Positions 44,823 to 55,600 of a stretch of DNA of 64,000 bases are shown in pieces; positions within the stretch are counted from its first letter, which is position 1, and each line of letters begins with the position of its first letter. The position numbers were made by a program, and so were the translations under genes. The notes under the pieces are model-generated. The model was given only the letters and a program-made list of their open reading frames with translations. It had not been told where the DNA came from and ran no database searches. This DNA is from Methylomicrobium lacus_A (GTDB lineage: Bacteria > Pseudomonadota > Gammaproteobacteria > Methylococcales > Methylomonadaceae): the NCBI RefSeq assembly GCF_041897535.1, contig NZ_CP169217.1:558001-622000 (forward strand), given 5' to 3'.

Positions 44823-46009
44823 TGCGGCATCCTGATTTTACCGACTCCTTGCTGATTGGCCGGCGCAAGCGCCGGCACTTCGGCCGGGCGATCCAACACG
44901 GTGACAAAGGCGGTCATGCCCATGCGTAAGGGATGCTCGGGGTCGCGCTCCTTGATCTCGATCCGCACCGGAAAACGCGATGCCAGCACGACCCAGTGCA
45001 GGGTGCGCTGAACCTCCGGCAGCACGCCATCCTGCTTCACATTGTCGGGCGAGTTGGCCCAGCCGATGCCGGTCACCACCCCGCTGAAGCGTTTTCCCGG
45101 ATAGCCGACCAGGAAGACTTCGGCTTCCTGGCCCGGCCGGATCGAATCCAGATAGGTTTCCTTGAAGTTGGCGATCGCATACCAGTGACGGTCATCGACC
45201 AGGGCGAACAGTTGTGTGCCGATCTTGGCGTATTCGCCTTCGCGGGTGTTCAGGTTGGTGACATAGGCATCGAAAGGCGCCCTGACCGAGCAGTATTCCA
45301 CGTCCAGTTCGGCCGCGGCGACGACCGCCTTGGCGGCTTCGATGCGGGCATTGACGTTGCCGACCTGGGCGATCAACGACACGGCGCGGCGGCTCTCGCT
45401 TTTGGCTTCGGCGATCGCGCTCCGGGCCGAGAGTACCTTGGCGCGCGCATCCGCCAGTTGCGCACGCGATGCCGCGTACTTGGAGCGGGCCTGCTTGAGC
45501 TCATCTGTGGTGACGTATTGTTTTTCCGCCAAGGGTTCAATGCGTTCCAGATAGTTATGCAGATATTCATCCTCGGCCTCGATCCGGTTGACTTCCGCTT
45601 CGGCGGCGGCGCGCTGGTGTTCGAGTCGCTCGATCGCAATCTCTGCGGAACCGCTGGAGGCGCGCCGTGAATCGACCTCTTTTTCGGCCAGCAGCAATTC
45701 CGCCCTGGCCTGGTCCAGTTTGGCCTGATAGGGGCGCGGGTCGATCACATACAGCAAATCGCCCTTTTTGACGTATTGATTGTCTTCGACATGCAATTCC
45801 ACGATACGGCCGCTCACCTCGGGTGCGATGCCGACAATGTTGGCCCTGATCATCGCGTCGTTGGTGCGGGGGTGCTGGTAGTTGATGCGCCAGGCCAGCG
45901 TTCCGGTGATGACCGCCCCCAGCACGATCAACGTTCCGAGGATACGCCCGAGCAGTATGCGGCGTTTAAGAGGGGTCACGTGATTATCGGTTTGACTGTT
46001 TTCCATCAT
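44819..46009 (-). CDS. HlyD-family adaptor protein (MdtN/EmrA-like)
   Basis: I start at ATG 46009; the frame continues upstream to a GTG at 46018. One N-terminal helix (residues ~20-40) precedes a periplasmic adaptor: a lipoyl half-motif (IVGIAPEVSGRIVELHVEDN), a long coiled-coil hairpin (~95-210) and the second lipoyl/barrel part (APFDAYVTNLNTREGEYAKIG). It bridges the inner-membrane pump and the outer-membrane channel. It starts 15 bp after the small YtcA-like gene and overlaps the FUSC gene. Confidence 0.92.
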   Translation of the reverse strand: MMENSQTDNHVTPLKRRILLGRILGTLIVLGAVITGTLAWRINYQHPRTNDAMIRANIVGIAPEVSGRIVELHVEDNQYVKKGDLLYVIDPRPYQAKLDQARAELLLAEKEVDSRRASSGSAEIAIERLEHQRAAAEAEVNRIEAEDEYLHNYLERIEPLAEKQYVTTDELKQARSKYAASRAQLADARAKVLSARSAIAEAKSESRRAVSLIAQVGNVNARIEAAKAVVAAAELDVEYCSVRAPFDAYVTNLNTREGEYAKIGTQLFALVDDRHWYAIANFKETYLDSIRPGQEAEVFLVGYPGKRFSGVVTGIGWANSPDNVKQDGVLPEVQRTLHWVVLASRFPVRIEIKERDPEHPLRMGMTAFVTVLDRPAEVPALAPANQQGVGKIRMPQ

Positions 46010-46024
46010 GGGCGGCACCCGCGT

Positions 46025-46297
46025 TTACGTCGCGTAAAATAACAACCAGATCAGAAATGTGCACAACGCCCACAGGCTCGGCACGATCAACAGCGGCGGT
46101 CCGAGATGCGGCGCCAGCCTGAACCTGACCAATTGCCACATCAGCACCATGCTGGTGATCAGCCCGGCAAGAATACAGATGATCCAGGCCGGCCAGAATG
46201 AACCTTCGATACTCAGCATCGGGTCGCAAGCCGTCAAAAAAACCGCGGAAATAACCGGGGCAGCCGTTTTTCGTAAACTCGACAGGAACGTCATCAT
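46025..46297 (-). CDS. YtcA-like small membrane lipoprotein
   Basis: 90 residues. A lipobox-like AVFLTACDP (Cys near residue 24) is followed by SIEGSFWPAWIICILAGLI and a second hydrophobic segment, as in E. coli YtcA, which precedes mdtNOP. The role is unknown; the family is always small and pump-associated. Placed between the channel and adaptor genes of the same operon. Confidence 0.75.
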   Translation of the reverse strand: MMTFLSSLRKTAAPVISAVFLTACDPMLSIEGSFWPAWIICILAGLITSMVLMWQLVRFRLAPHLGPPLLIVPSLWALCTFLIWLLFYAT

Positions 46298-46354
46298 TTG
46301 CGCCTGGGTATGGAAGAAAACTTCAATAATTTTCGTAATATCATGGGATTGATT

Positions 46355-47902
46355 TTAGGGTGAATTCGAATCTCCCCGGCTTTGCCCTCCGGAAGCATAA
46401 ACCAGGGTTGCCGCGGAACGCAGCAAGGTGGCGCGGCTGTCGATTTCGGTATACCGGGCGCGCGCCAGATCCTTTAGCGCGGACAAGAGTTCTATCACCG
46501 TCGAAAAGCCGTGGGTATAGGATTCTTCAGTGGCGGCATAAGACTCTTCGGCGGCCTTCAGCAAGGCTAACGCAAACTCGCGTTTTTCCAGCGCGGTTTT
46601 GGTATCGGCATAGGCTTTCCAGATATCGCGCATGATTTCCAATCGCAAAGTCTCAAGCTCAGCCCTGGAAGCCTCCTTCCGGGCTTCCGCTTCATGCACC
46701 GCATTGCTGCGTTCAAAGCCGTCGAACAAAGTCCATTCCACGTTCAGCATCGCGGTGCCGACCAGATTACTGGCCGAATAAGTCTCATTACCGGGCGGAT
46801 TTGTGCGCACATTTCCCCAGTATTGATTGCCAAGCGTGCCGCCGAGGGAAAACTTGGGCCAGAATTCGGCCCTGGCCTTCTTCACCTCCGCTTCGCGCGC
46901 GCGCAATTCTGCTAGCCGCGCCATCAGATCGGGACGTTGCTCCAAGGCCTGATCGACAATTTTTTCGACCGACGGCACAAGGCCCGCCGGTAACGGCAGC
47001 TTGCTCAGGTCGATCAGTTTCAGGGTATAAGAAGGCGAGATGCCCAGGTTCGTCGTCAGATCGGCCTTTGCCTGAAGCACAGAGCCTCGGGCATCCTGGA
47101 GATCATAGCTGGATTTCGCCTGCTCCTGAAGCGCCAGCAGCAAATCGGGACGCGTCGCCAGCCCCTTGCCGAGTTTCGCCTGCACCGAAGCCGAGCTGGC
47201 CCTGGCGGACTCAAAGGTTTGCTGGGCGGCGGTGACCTTGGCCACCGCCGCCTGATAGGCGAAAAAACTGCTTGCAACCCGGAAGGCTATTTCCTGGTGT
47301 TTGCGGTTGAAGGCAAAATTGGCGGCGTTCAAGCGTTGTGCTCCCGCATCGACCAAGGCCTCACGGCGTCCGAAATCGAACAGCGTCCATGCCAGATCCA
47401 GGCCGCCATAAGCGGAGTGACCATCGCTGACCAGCGCGCCTCCGGGGATCGGGAAGCTGGTCTTGAAATATTGCCCGAAAGCCATCGCCGTCAAGGTCGG
47501 ATACCAAGCGCTGCGATTCCTTTCGAACCCGGCAGCGGCGGCTTTCGCCTCCTCCCAGCTCACCCGGGTTTCCGGGTTGGCGTGCAAGGCCAGATCGACC
47601 AGCGCGGGCAGGTCGTAGGTTTGCCGGGTATCGATCGGGCTTTCCTCAAGCGGCCGGCTGGATAGAAGAGGTTGCTGCGTGCCGGTTGAGATCCGATCTT
47701 CATGCCAGTCAACGGCAGGATCGGGCGGAGCCTCCAAATAGGGTTCATCAAATTGCACCGCGCTCGGCGGCACGCAAGCCGTCAATACCAGCGCTATGGC
47801 TATCGCCACACCGCTGACACTTATCGGCAGACATGCCCACAATGAAAGCAAGTGATAGCATTTACGGCGTAGCGCCTCTCGCAGACTTAACACTTTGTTC
47901 AA
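46355..47902 (-). CDS. Outer-membrane efflux channel (TolC/NodT type, MdtP-like)
   Basis: 515 residues in two OEP repeats. A hydrophobic leader ends with lipobox VLTACVPP (Cys ~43), suggesting N-terminal lipidation as in NodT-type channels. Helical repeats contain the usual NPETRVSWEEAKAAAAGF and LEQRPDLMARLAELRAREAE, with the second copy late (SYAATEESYTHGFSTVIELL). The start is a TTG at 47902 without a clear ribosome site and may be a few codons off. It heads the four-gene pump operon. Confidence 0.9.
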   Translation of the reverse strand: MNKVLSLREALRRKCYHLLSLWACLPISVSGVAIAIALVLTACVPPSAVQFDEPYLEAPPDPAVDWHEDRISTGTQQPLLSSRPLEESPIDTRQTYDLPALVDLALHANPETRVSWEEAKAAAAGFERNRSAWYPTLTAMAFGQYFKTSFPIPGGALVSDGHSAYGGLDLAWTLFDFGRREALVDAGAQRLNAANFAFNRKHQEIAFRVASSFFAYQAAVAKVTAAQQTFESARASSASVQAKLGKGLATRPDLLLALQEQAKSSYDLQDARGSVLQAKADLTTNLGISPSYTLKLIDLSKLPLPAGLVPSVEKIVDQALEQRPDLMARLAELRAREAEVKKARAEFWPKFSLGGTLGNQYWGNVRTNPPGNETYSASNLVGTAMLNVEWTLFDGFERSNAVHEAEARKEASRAELETLRLEIMRDIWKAYADTKTALEKREFALALLKAAEESYAATEESYTHGFSTVIELLSALKDLARARYTEIDSRATLLRSAATLVYASGGQSRGDSNSP

Positions 47903-48059
47903 ACGCTAATTTTGTTATGGAATGACCGCATTTTCGAAAACCTAGCAGGCGGTTGAAAAACTCATTTTGCAAAATTCGGCACCGATTGGATACTACATAC
48001 AGCAATAAATCCTGCTTTACAAGATTAACATAATGTCTATAGACCGAACTATTACTACA

Positions 48060-48344
48060 TTAGTAACTTCTGAATTTCTCAAAACAGACCGAATCTGCAT
48101 TCAAGACGCCGCTGGCCCGGTTGCGTTTCACATCGAGCACGTTATTGGCGATATCTTTTTGCGTTTGGCGGGCGTCGGAAACCATTTTGCCCACCTCTTC
48201 ATTGTCGGTACCCTTGTTCAGGGCCGTAATCGCGTCTTCGACTTTTGCTGGCGTCGTATCGATAGCCGTTTTAACGTCTTCATACGTTGGATTGACGACC
48301 GCAAATGCGCTTCCTGCGCTTTGAATTACTCCCGCCGTTGCCAA
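48060..48344 (-). CDS. Small protein, possibly exported, unknown
   Basis: The frame (TTG start at 48344) begins GVIQSAGSAFAVVNPTYED, which looks like the end of a signal peptide, and continues as a charged helical segment (EDAITALNKGTDNEEVGK). No good ATG or ribosome site is present; the 5' end may be lost. The opposite strand is also open (48033-48416), but its product is less protein-like. I do not recognise the family. Confidence 0.4.
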   Translation of the reverse strand: MATAGVIQSAGSAFAVVNPTYEDVKTAIDTTPAKVEDAITALNKGTDNEEVGKMVSDARQTQKDIANNVLDVKRNRASGVLNADSVCFEKFRSY

Positions 48345-48598
48345 GCCTGCGTAATCCGTGTAGATTTATGCTTACAGGCACCCGTTCCCACACCCTCGCA
48401 GCGGCTTTCACGCTAATTTAATCTCATTGGGTTTGTTTTTTGCTTATACTGATTTGGCGAGGAGCCGAGTTGCCTTATGCATTAGCAAAAGGAAATATCC
48501 TAATTTATCTCACAAAATCCAAATAACGCCGGCCACATCCGCGCTCGTCGGTTAAAAGCGCATGGCGTTAATGCAAATTCGATAGAAGGAAAAGTTCG

Positions 48599-50689
48599 TT
48601 GGCCGAAATTTATAATATCAAGACAGGTTATCCTTACCCCGCCGGCGCGACGGCAAATCCAAACGGCGTCAATTTTTCGATTTTCAGCCGTCATGCGACA
48701 GCCGTTGAGTTGCTGCTGTTCGAAACCGCCGAAAGCCTGGAGCCGTTTCAGTCGATCCCGTTGCAAACGCAAGTGAACCGGACGTTTTACGCCTGGCATG
48801 TATTCGTCGAGAAGTTGCCGGCCGGCATCTGGTACACCTGGAGAATGGACGGACCGAACAACAGCCCTGAAACGGGACAGATGTTCGACAAGAACAAACA
48901 TCTGCTGGATCCGTGCGCGCGCGCGGTCAGCCAGAAACTTTGGGACAGAAAGGCCGCCTGTATGCCGGGCGACAATATCCGCACCTCGATGCGCAGCATG
49001 GTGGTCGATGACCATTATGACTGGGAAGGCGACGTGCCGCTGGCGATACGCAGCGAAAACGCGATCATTTATGAATTGAACGTGGGCGGCTTTACCCGCC
49101 ATCACAGCTCCGGCGTCAAACATCCGGGAACTTTTGCCGGACTGATCGAAAAAATTCCTTACCTGCAGGAACTCGGCATCACGCATGTCGAATTGCTGCC
49201 GGTGATGGCCTTCGACGAACAGGACGTGCCGCCCGGCACCGCCGACCTGGGCCTGTCGAATTACTGGGGCTACAGCACGCACAGCTTTTATAGCCCGCAT
49301 CCGAGTTACTGCGTGACGCCGGAAATGGGGACGCACATCCAGGAGTTTCGCGACCTGGTCAAGGCGCTGCACAAGGCCGGCATCGGCGTGATCCTGGACG
49401 TGGTGTTCAATCACACCGCGGAAGGCGGTACGGGCGGACCGATCATCAATTTCAAGGGTATCGACAGCGAAATTTATTATCACATCGATGCCTTGAACAA
49501 GACCGTATTCCGCGACTACACCGGCTGCGGCAACACGGTCAATGCGAATCACCCGTTCGTATCCAATTTTATCGTCGACTGCCTCGAATACTGGGTCGAA
49601 AACATGCATGTCGACGGCTTCCGCTTCGACCTCGCCAGCGCGATGGCGCGCGGCGAAGGCGGCATGCCGCTGCGCGATCCGCCGGTGTTATGGGCGATCG
49701 AATTGTCCGAAAAGCTGGCCAGAACCAAACTGATCGCCGAAGCCTGGGACGCGGCCGGTCTGTATCAGGTCGGCAGCTTCCCGGGCTACCGCTGGGCCGA
49801 ATGGAACGGTATCTACCGCGATGCGGTGCGCCGCTTCCTGCGCGGCGAAAAAGGCCTGATCGGCGATCTGGCAACGCGCCTTTGCGGCAGCAGCGACCTC
49901 TACCATCCCGAAGGCCGTCTGCCGATCAACAGCATCAATTTCATCACCTGCCACGACGGTTTTACCCTGCTCGACCTGTTCAGCTACAACGACAAACATA
50001 ACCTGGCGAACGGCGAAAGCAACCGCGACGGCTGCAATCATAACTTGAGCTGGAATTGCGGCGTCGAAGGAGCGACCGACAACCCAGTCATCAACGAGTT
50101 TCGGATCAAGCAGGTCAAAAACGCGTTTGCGATTTTGCTGCTGAGCCAGGGCGTACCGATGTTCCTGGCCGGCGACGAACTCTTGAAAACCCAGCACGGC
50201 AACAATAACGGCTGGTGCCAAAATAATGAATTGACCTGGTTCGACTGGAATATCAGCGCCGACAAGCGCGGAATTCTGCGCTTCGTACAGCGCATGATCG
50301 CCCTGCGCAAGCGCAATCCGTCGTTGATGCGCCGCCGCTTTCTGAGCGGCCAGAAACACAACGAGAATAACCTGCCCGATATTTCCTGGCACGGCGCGAG
50401 GATCGACCAACCGAACTGGTACGACCCGGAAGCCCGCGTATTGGCGTTTACCCTGGCCGCCGCCAGCGAAGGCAGCGGACATCTGCATGTAATGCTGAAC
50501 ATGTCGGACAGCAAGGTCGAAATGGAACTGCCACCGCTTAAACACATGAGCTGGCACATGGCGATCGATACATCCAGGCCTTCCCCGCAGGACGCGCCCG
50601 ATCCCAAGGACCAGACCAAGCATAAGCGCAAGCATTACACGGTCGAGCCGAAATCGGTCGTGGTAATGGAAAGCTCGCCCCCACCTTGA
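48599..50689 (+). CDS. glgX: Glycogen debranching enzyme GlgX (isoamylase type)
   Basis: The start is TTG at 48599, with AAGGA ~8 bases upstream. 696 residues. It has an N-terminal CBM48 domain (YPYPAGATANPNGVNFSIFS) and a GH13 barrel with DVVFNHTAEG. The nucleophile Asp 344 lies in GFRFDLASAM, the acid Glu 381 in LIAEAWDAAG, and the third acid Asp 453 in FITCHDGFTLLD. It hydrolyses alpha-1,6 branches of phosphorylase-limit glycogen. No other glg gene is adjacent. A strong terminator follows. Confidence 0.95.
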   Translation: MAEIYNIKTGYPYPAGATANPNGVNFSIFSRHATAVELLLFETAESLEPFQSIPLQTQVNRTFYAWHVFVEKLPAGIWYTWRMDGPNNSPETGQMFDKNKHLLDPCARAVSQKLWDRKAACMPGDNIRTSMRSMVVDDHYDWEGDVPLAIRSENAIIYELNVGGFTRHHSSGVKHPGTFAGLIEKIPYLQELGITHVELLPVMAFDEQDVPPGTADLGLSNYWGYSTHSFYSPHPSYCVTPEMGTHIQEFRDLVKALHKAGIGVILDVVFNHTAEGGTGGPIINFKGIDSEIYYHIDALNKTVFRDYTGCGNTVNANHPFVSNFIVDCLEYWVENMHVDGFRFDLASAMARGEGGMPLRDPPVLWAIELSEKLARTKLIAEAWDAAGLYQVGSFPGYRWAEWNGIYRDAVRRFLRGEKGLIGDLATRLCGSSDLYHPEGRLPINSINFITCHDGFTLLDLFSYNDKHNLANGESNRDGCNHNLSWNCGVEGATDNPVINEFRIKQVKNAFAILLLSQGVPMFLAGDELLKTQHGNNNGWCQNNELTWFDWNISADKRGILRFVQRMIALRKRNPSLMRRRFLSGQKHNENNLPDISWHGARIDQPNWYDPEARVLAFTLAAASEGSGHLHVMLNMSDSKVEMELPPLKHMSWHMAIDTSRPSPQDAPDPKDQTKHKRKHYTVEPKSVVVMESSPPP

Positions 50690-50715
50690 GGGAGTTTTAA
50701 ACCCGCCGCCACCCC

Positions 50716-50739
50716 AAAAGGGCGTTCAAACGCCCTTTT
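50716..50739 (+). terminator. Intrinsic terminator after glgX
   Basis: AAAAGGGCG (50716-50724) and CGCCCTTTT (50731-50739) pair around TTCAAA, followed by more T. Confidence 0.9.
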
Positions 50740-50984
50740 TTATGCCTCCTGTCGTTTTAAAACCTGTCCGGCAAGCGATTTCGATAAATTAAAAGGACTT
50801 GCAGACAGATGCGGATAGGCTCGATCTTCAAAAACCTCTTTTCATCACAGAACTCATTCCATCCCCCGGCCCGCACCCAAACCAGGCATTTAATTTTCTC
50901 TAAATAATTTTTGTTTACCCCTATGTAAAACAAGTACATATTGTTATAATTTAAACGAAATTATCATTGATGTAGGCGGCGGCC

Positions 50985-52250
50985 ATGAGACATCTCGCTA
51001 AATCATTCTTTTTGCTGGCGTTACAACTTTTTTCCAGCCTCGTCCTGGCGGGACAGGTGAATGTCAATTCGTTGCATTTCTGGAGTTCGGCGAAACAAAG
51101 CCGAATGATGATAGACGTGTCCGCCATTCCCGAGCACAACATTTCATTGGTCAACCAGCCCGACCGGCTGGTGATCGATATTGACAACGCGAGCCTGAAA
51201 GGCAAGTTGTCGCAGCCGCCCGCTTCGCATCCTTTTTTTTCGAGCATCCGCGCGAGCCAGAAACAGAAAAGCCTAAGAATCGTGGCCGACTTGAAAAGAC
51301 AGGTCGGTTATGAAAGCTTCACGCTGAATCCGAACAAGATGTATGGCCACCGCCTGGTCGTTGATCTGACCGATAAAGGCCCGCTCTCCGATGGCGATGC
51401 GGCAGCGGAGAAGCCGATCGCGCGCGCCGCCAAAACCGAAGCGAAGGCATCGGCTCCGCAAAAAGTCGCTAAGAAGGCCTCCGAAGACGGCACCTCGGCC
51501 AAACCGGCCAGCGAAACGCTGCCGACCGGACGTAGCGGCAGAAACATCGTGGTCGCGATCGACGCCGGGCACGGCGGCGAGGACCCGGGCGCACATGGCC
51601 CCGGCGGCACCGAGGAGAAGCGCGTGGTGCTCGCGATCGCCAAAAAACTGGCGGCGCTGATCAACAGCCAAAAGGGTATGCGCGCGGTATTGGTGCGTAA
51701 AGGCGATTATTATGTCGACCTCAGAAAACGTATGGAGATTGCCCGCGCCGCCAATGCCGATTTGTTTATCTCGGTGCATGCCGATGCCTATCAGAAGGCC
51801 GATGTAAAAGGCGCATCGGTGTTTACACTGTCCAACCGCGGCGCTTCGAGCGAAGCGGCGCGCTGGCTTGCCGACAGCGAAAACGCGGCCGATCTGGTCG
51901 GCGGCGTCCGCCTCGACGACAAGGAAGAGGTACTGGCTTCGGTGCTGCTGGATTTATCGCAAACCGCGACGCTGGAGGCCAGCAGCAATGTCGCCAAGCA
52001 TGTGCTGAAAAGTTTTCAAAACATCGGCGGCCTGCATTTTACGACCGTGCAGCAAGCGGGTTTTCTGGTGTTGAAGTCACCGGACATTCCGTCGATCCTG
52101 GTCGAGACGGCGTTTATTTCCAATCCGGGCGAAGAGCGTAAACTGAACAGCGCGGATCATCAGTCGACTATTGCGACGGCGATCTTCAAAGGCGTGCGCA
52201 GTTACTTCAAGCAATATACGCCGAACGACACGCGGGTGGCGGAACTGTAA
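50985..52250 (+). CDS. amiC: N-acetylmuramoyl-L-alanine amidase AmiC
   Basis: 421 residues (E. coli AmiC 417). A signal peptide (to SSLVLA) is followed by an AMIN domain (~25-125), which targets the septum. A Lys/Ala-rich linker then leads to an Amidase_3 domain (~185-412). Zinc and catalytic residues are visible in DAGHGGEDPGAHG, EEKRVVLAIA, SVHADAYQ and ETAFISNPGEE. It cleaves peptide stems from septal peptidoglycan during cell separation. It stands alone, ~300 bp after glgX, in a gap that holds only the glgX terminator. Confidence 0.94.
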   Translation: MRHLAKSFFLLALQLFSSLVLAGQVNVNSLHFWSSAKQSRMMIDVSAIPEHNISLVNQPDRLVIDIDNASLKGKLSQPPASHPFFSSIRASQKQKSLRIVADLKRQVGYESFTLNPNKMYGHRLVVDLTDKGPLSDGDAAAEKPIARAAKTEAKASAPQKVAKKASEDGTSAKPASETLPTGRSGRNIVVAIDAGHGGEDPGAHGPGGTEEKRVVLAIAKKLAALINSQKGMRAVLVRKGDYYVDLRKRMEIARAANADLFISVHADAYQKADVKGASVFTLSNRGASSEAARWLADSENAADLVGGVRLDDKEEVLASVLLDLSQTATLEASSNVAKHVLKSFQNIGGLHFTTVQQAGFLVLKSPDIPSILVETAFISNPGEERKLNSADHQSTIATAIFKGVRSYFKQYTPNDTRVAEL

Positions 52251-52308
52251 AGGGTTTCGCCAAGGATGGAGGCACGCCTCTTTCGTTGCAAGGCTCCACA
52301 TGACTTCC

Positions 52309-52341
52309 AGACCTGCCAGGTTTTAAAAATTTGGCAGGTCT
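52309..52341. repeat. Hairpin AGACCTGCCA / TGGCAGGTCT
   Basis: A perfect 10-bp inverted repeat with an AT-rich 13-base loop, 58 bp after amiC. It may terminate amiC. Its AT-rich centre and form also fit a dispersed palindromic repeat. Confidence 0.55.
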
Positions 52342-52389
52342 TCAGCATCCTACACGCCACAGGGATTGCCGAAATTCCCAGCTTAGGAT

Positions 52390-52552
52390 TTCGTCAAAAA
52401 CAGGCAAAAACTTCCACCGGATTGAAGGTCACGGTGGAGGTGTTGGCGGGCGTTTATGAGACCGGGAAAAATGCGCCGCGGATTTTCTCGAAAACATCAG
52501 GATCGTTTTTGATAAACATCTTCCTCGTTGGAATTATCGGGCTTTTCCGTAG
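52390..52552 (+). pseudogene. Fragment of a DDE transposase C-terminus (ISAzo13-like?)
   Basis: In one frame the text reads TSTGLKVTVEVLAGVYETGK. After a frameshift near 52490 it reads NIRIVFDKHLPRWNYRAFP and stops at 52552. A 'TxTGLxV...YxTGxK...WNY' tail is typical of the ISAzo13/Rhodopirellula-type transposases as I remember them. Only the last ~55 residues remain, with a frameshift. The family name is tentative; that it is a decayed coding end is better supported. Confidence 0.45.
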
Positions 52553-52610
52553 CGGATTTCGGGAAGTTATTTTTGAGCCAATCCTTAATCGTCCCTGATC
52601 TTAAACGACT

Positions 52611-55600
52611 TTAACGCCCTGCATCAAAGCCGTTTGAGGGCGCAGAAAGCCCCGCGACCCACCTTTCCATCTGGTTGCAAAGGACGAGATAGGGGTACAA
52701 ATGCGTCGGCGTGAGATCGCCAACCTCTTCGACAAGATCGAAATAACGCCTCATCTCGCCAGGCTCTTTGCATGCTGCGAAATACGCATCGCACGAAGGT
52801 GCCGAACTGGCGACGCTATCGAGCAACACATCGCCGGTCAGCGTCATCAGTTTTTCCCGCAAGGCACCGCCGACCCTGGCCTGCCAGACATCCTGGCTCG
52901 GCAACAGATTTAGCCGCTCGAAGACGGTATCGAGCCTCAGCAGCGCGGTGATTTCCCGATAGCGTCGTGAAACGGCCGCAAAATCCTGTTGCGCCTTTGC
53001 CGCCAGATCAACCAGCCATAAAAAATCATCCAGGCCGGCGATGAAAGCCATTCGGAGAGCAAGCTCACGGTCCAAGCCCCGGCCTTCATAGTGCGCCAGA
53101 CGCGCTGCGGCCGGGGTCGCATTCAAGTCGACCTGCTCGCCGAAATAGCGCCATGCGTCCTGCAAATAACGCCGATAGCGCTCCATGGATGCCGCATCGG
53201 ACCGGATTCGGCGCTGATGCCGCAACACCCAGCCGCAGAGGCGGTCGAGCCTGTTTTCGATGTCGAGCAGGCATTGATATTGCTGCGCCGCCGGAACCTG
53301 ATTATCCAGACGTTCGATACGCCGCCGCAATTCATCCGCATCCAAGAGGCGTTCAAAGCCGAGATACCAATGGATCCGCTCCGACAAATCGTTTTTATCG
53401 CCGTCGGTAGGCGTACTCAAAAACCGGCAGCCCGCCTGATTGATGATCTTGTTGCTGATGAAGGTCGCCTTGATCTGCTCGGCTAACGGGTGCAGGGACA
53501 GCGCGTCTTGATAATCCTTCACGATCGGATCGGGAAAATAAGCGCTGAGATAGGCATCGCAACACGGATCGCCCAGCAGCGCCGAGCTCTCCTGAATCTC
53601 TCCGGTCAGAAACATTTTGGCGGCCGACATCAACACCGCAAACTCGGGTCGGGTAATCGCCTTGGCCGGCCGGCTCTGCACGTCTTTTTCGCCGGGGAAC
53701 AACTCGCTGGCGCCTTCGAAAAAGCCCGCAGCCTCCAGACGCTCGGCGACCTGAAAAAACGGCGCCGCGCTTTCGGCCGCGCGCAATTGTTCCAGCGACA
53801 GGCATTGGCTCTGCGCATAATTGTCCGCCAACACCAACCGGCTGACCTGCTCGGTCATCTCGGCAAACAAGGCCTGGCCGCCGACCAGCCGGTTCTTCTT
53901 GGTCAGCAGCGTCAGAAAGATTTTCAGATTGACTTCATGATCGGAGGTATCGACGCCGGCTGAATTGTCGACCGCATCGGTATTGATGCGGCCGCCCTTC
54001 AGGCCGTATTCGATGCGCGCCAGCTGGGTAAAGCCCAGGTTCGCGCCCTCGCCTACCACCTTCGCGCGCAGCAGGGCCGCATCGACGCGCACATTGTCGT
54101 TCGCCCGGTCGGCGACCTCTTCATGTTTTTCGCTGCCGGCCTTCACATAGGTGCCGATACCGCCAAGCCACAGCAGATCGGTCTCGGCGGTCAGCAAATA
54201 GCGTATCAGCGATTCGCCGTCGAGCGAGCGGTAATGCACACCCAGCCATTTTTTGACCTCGGGCGACAAGGGAATGTCTTTCGCGGCGCGCGAATAGATA
54301 CCGCCGCCTTGGGACAGCAGCGTGCGGTCGTAATCGTTCCAGGTGGAGCCCGGCAGTTCGAACAGCCGCTTGCGTTCCCGCAGCGCCGCCTCGCCCTCCG
54401 GCGGATTCGGATCGATGAAGATATGCTGACCGCTGAATGCCGCGCGCAAACGGATAGCTGGCGACAGCAGCATGCCGTTGCCGAATACGTCGCCGTCCAT
54501 GCTGCCGACGCCGACTACGCTAAACGCCTCGCTCTGGATGTCTTTGCCGAGTTCGCGAAAATGCCGTTTGACGCACTCCCAGGCGCCGCGCGCGGTAATG
54601 CCCAAGACCTTGTGGTTATAGCCGTGCGAACCGCCGCTCGCGAACGCGTCGCCGAGCCAGAAGCGATAGTCTTTCGACAGCGCATTCGCGATGTCCGAAA
54701 ACTGCGCGGTGCCCTTATCGGCCGCGACGACCAGATAGGGGTCGGGATCGTCGTACACGACCAGATGCGGCGGATGCGACACCGCCTGCGCCTCGTCATA
54801 ATTGTCGGTCAGGTCGAGCAGCCCCCGGATCAGCGCCAGGTAAGCCTGTTTGCCGGCCTCTTTCACATCCACATCGCCCCGCAAACCGATGCTGGTCAAC
54901 ACGAAGCCGCCCTTCGCGCCGGTCGGCACGATCAGTGCGTTTTTGCTGATCTGGGTCTGCATCAGGCCGAGAATTTCGCCGCGAAAATCGTCTGGCCGGT
55001 CGGACCAGCGGATGCCGCCCCGCGACACCTTGCCGGCGCGCAGATGAATGCCCTGCATCGTCGCCGCATGCACATAAATCTCGTATTGCGGCTTCGGCGG
55101 CGGCATTTCGATCACGCCGAGGCTGTCGATCTTAAACGCGATCGCATAATCGGGAGATTGCCGGCGCAAATGGAAATTGCAGCGCATCGTCGCGTCGATC
55201 AGATTGAACAGGTTGCGCAAAATCCGGTCGTCATTCAGATCGGCGACCTTCTCCAGGCTTTGCAGCAATTCCAGATGCATCGGCAGCAGCGCCTGCTCTT
55301 CCCTGGTCTCGGCATCCTCGCCGGCCTGATAAGGCCTAAAACGCGCATCGAAATAATGAAACAGCGACAAGGCCACGCCAGGATTGCAGAGCAGCGCGCG
55401 GTGAATGCTCGCGCGGGTCGTGCGGTGGGCCAATTGCAGATAATAGTTTCGATAGGCGCGCAGCACATCAATTCCCTGCCAGTCCATGCCGGTCAGGATG
55501 ATCAGCTTGTTCAGCGCATCGTTTTCGACGCGCCGCTCCAAAATTGCCTGAATCGCCGCCAACAGGCGCGGCCGGAGGCGCGCGATCGGCGCGCAGGGAT

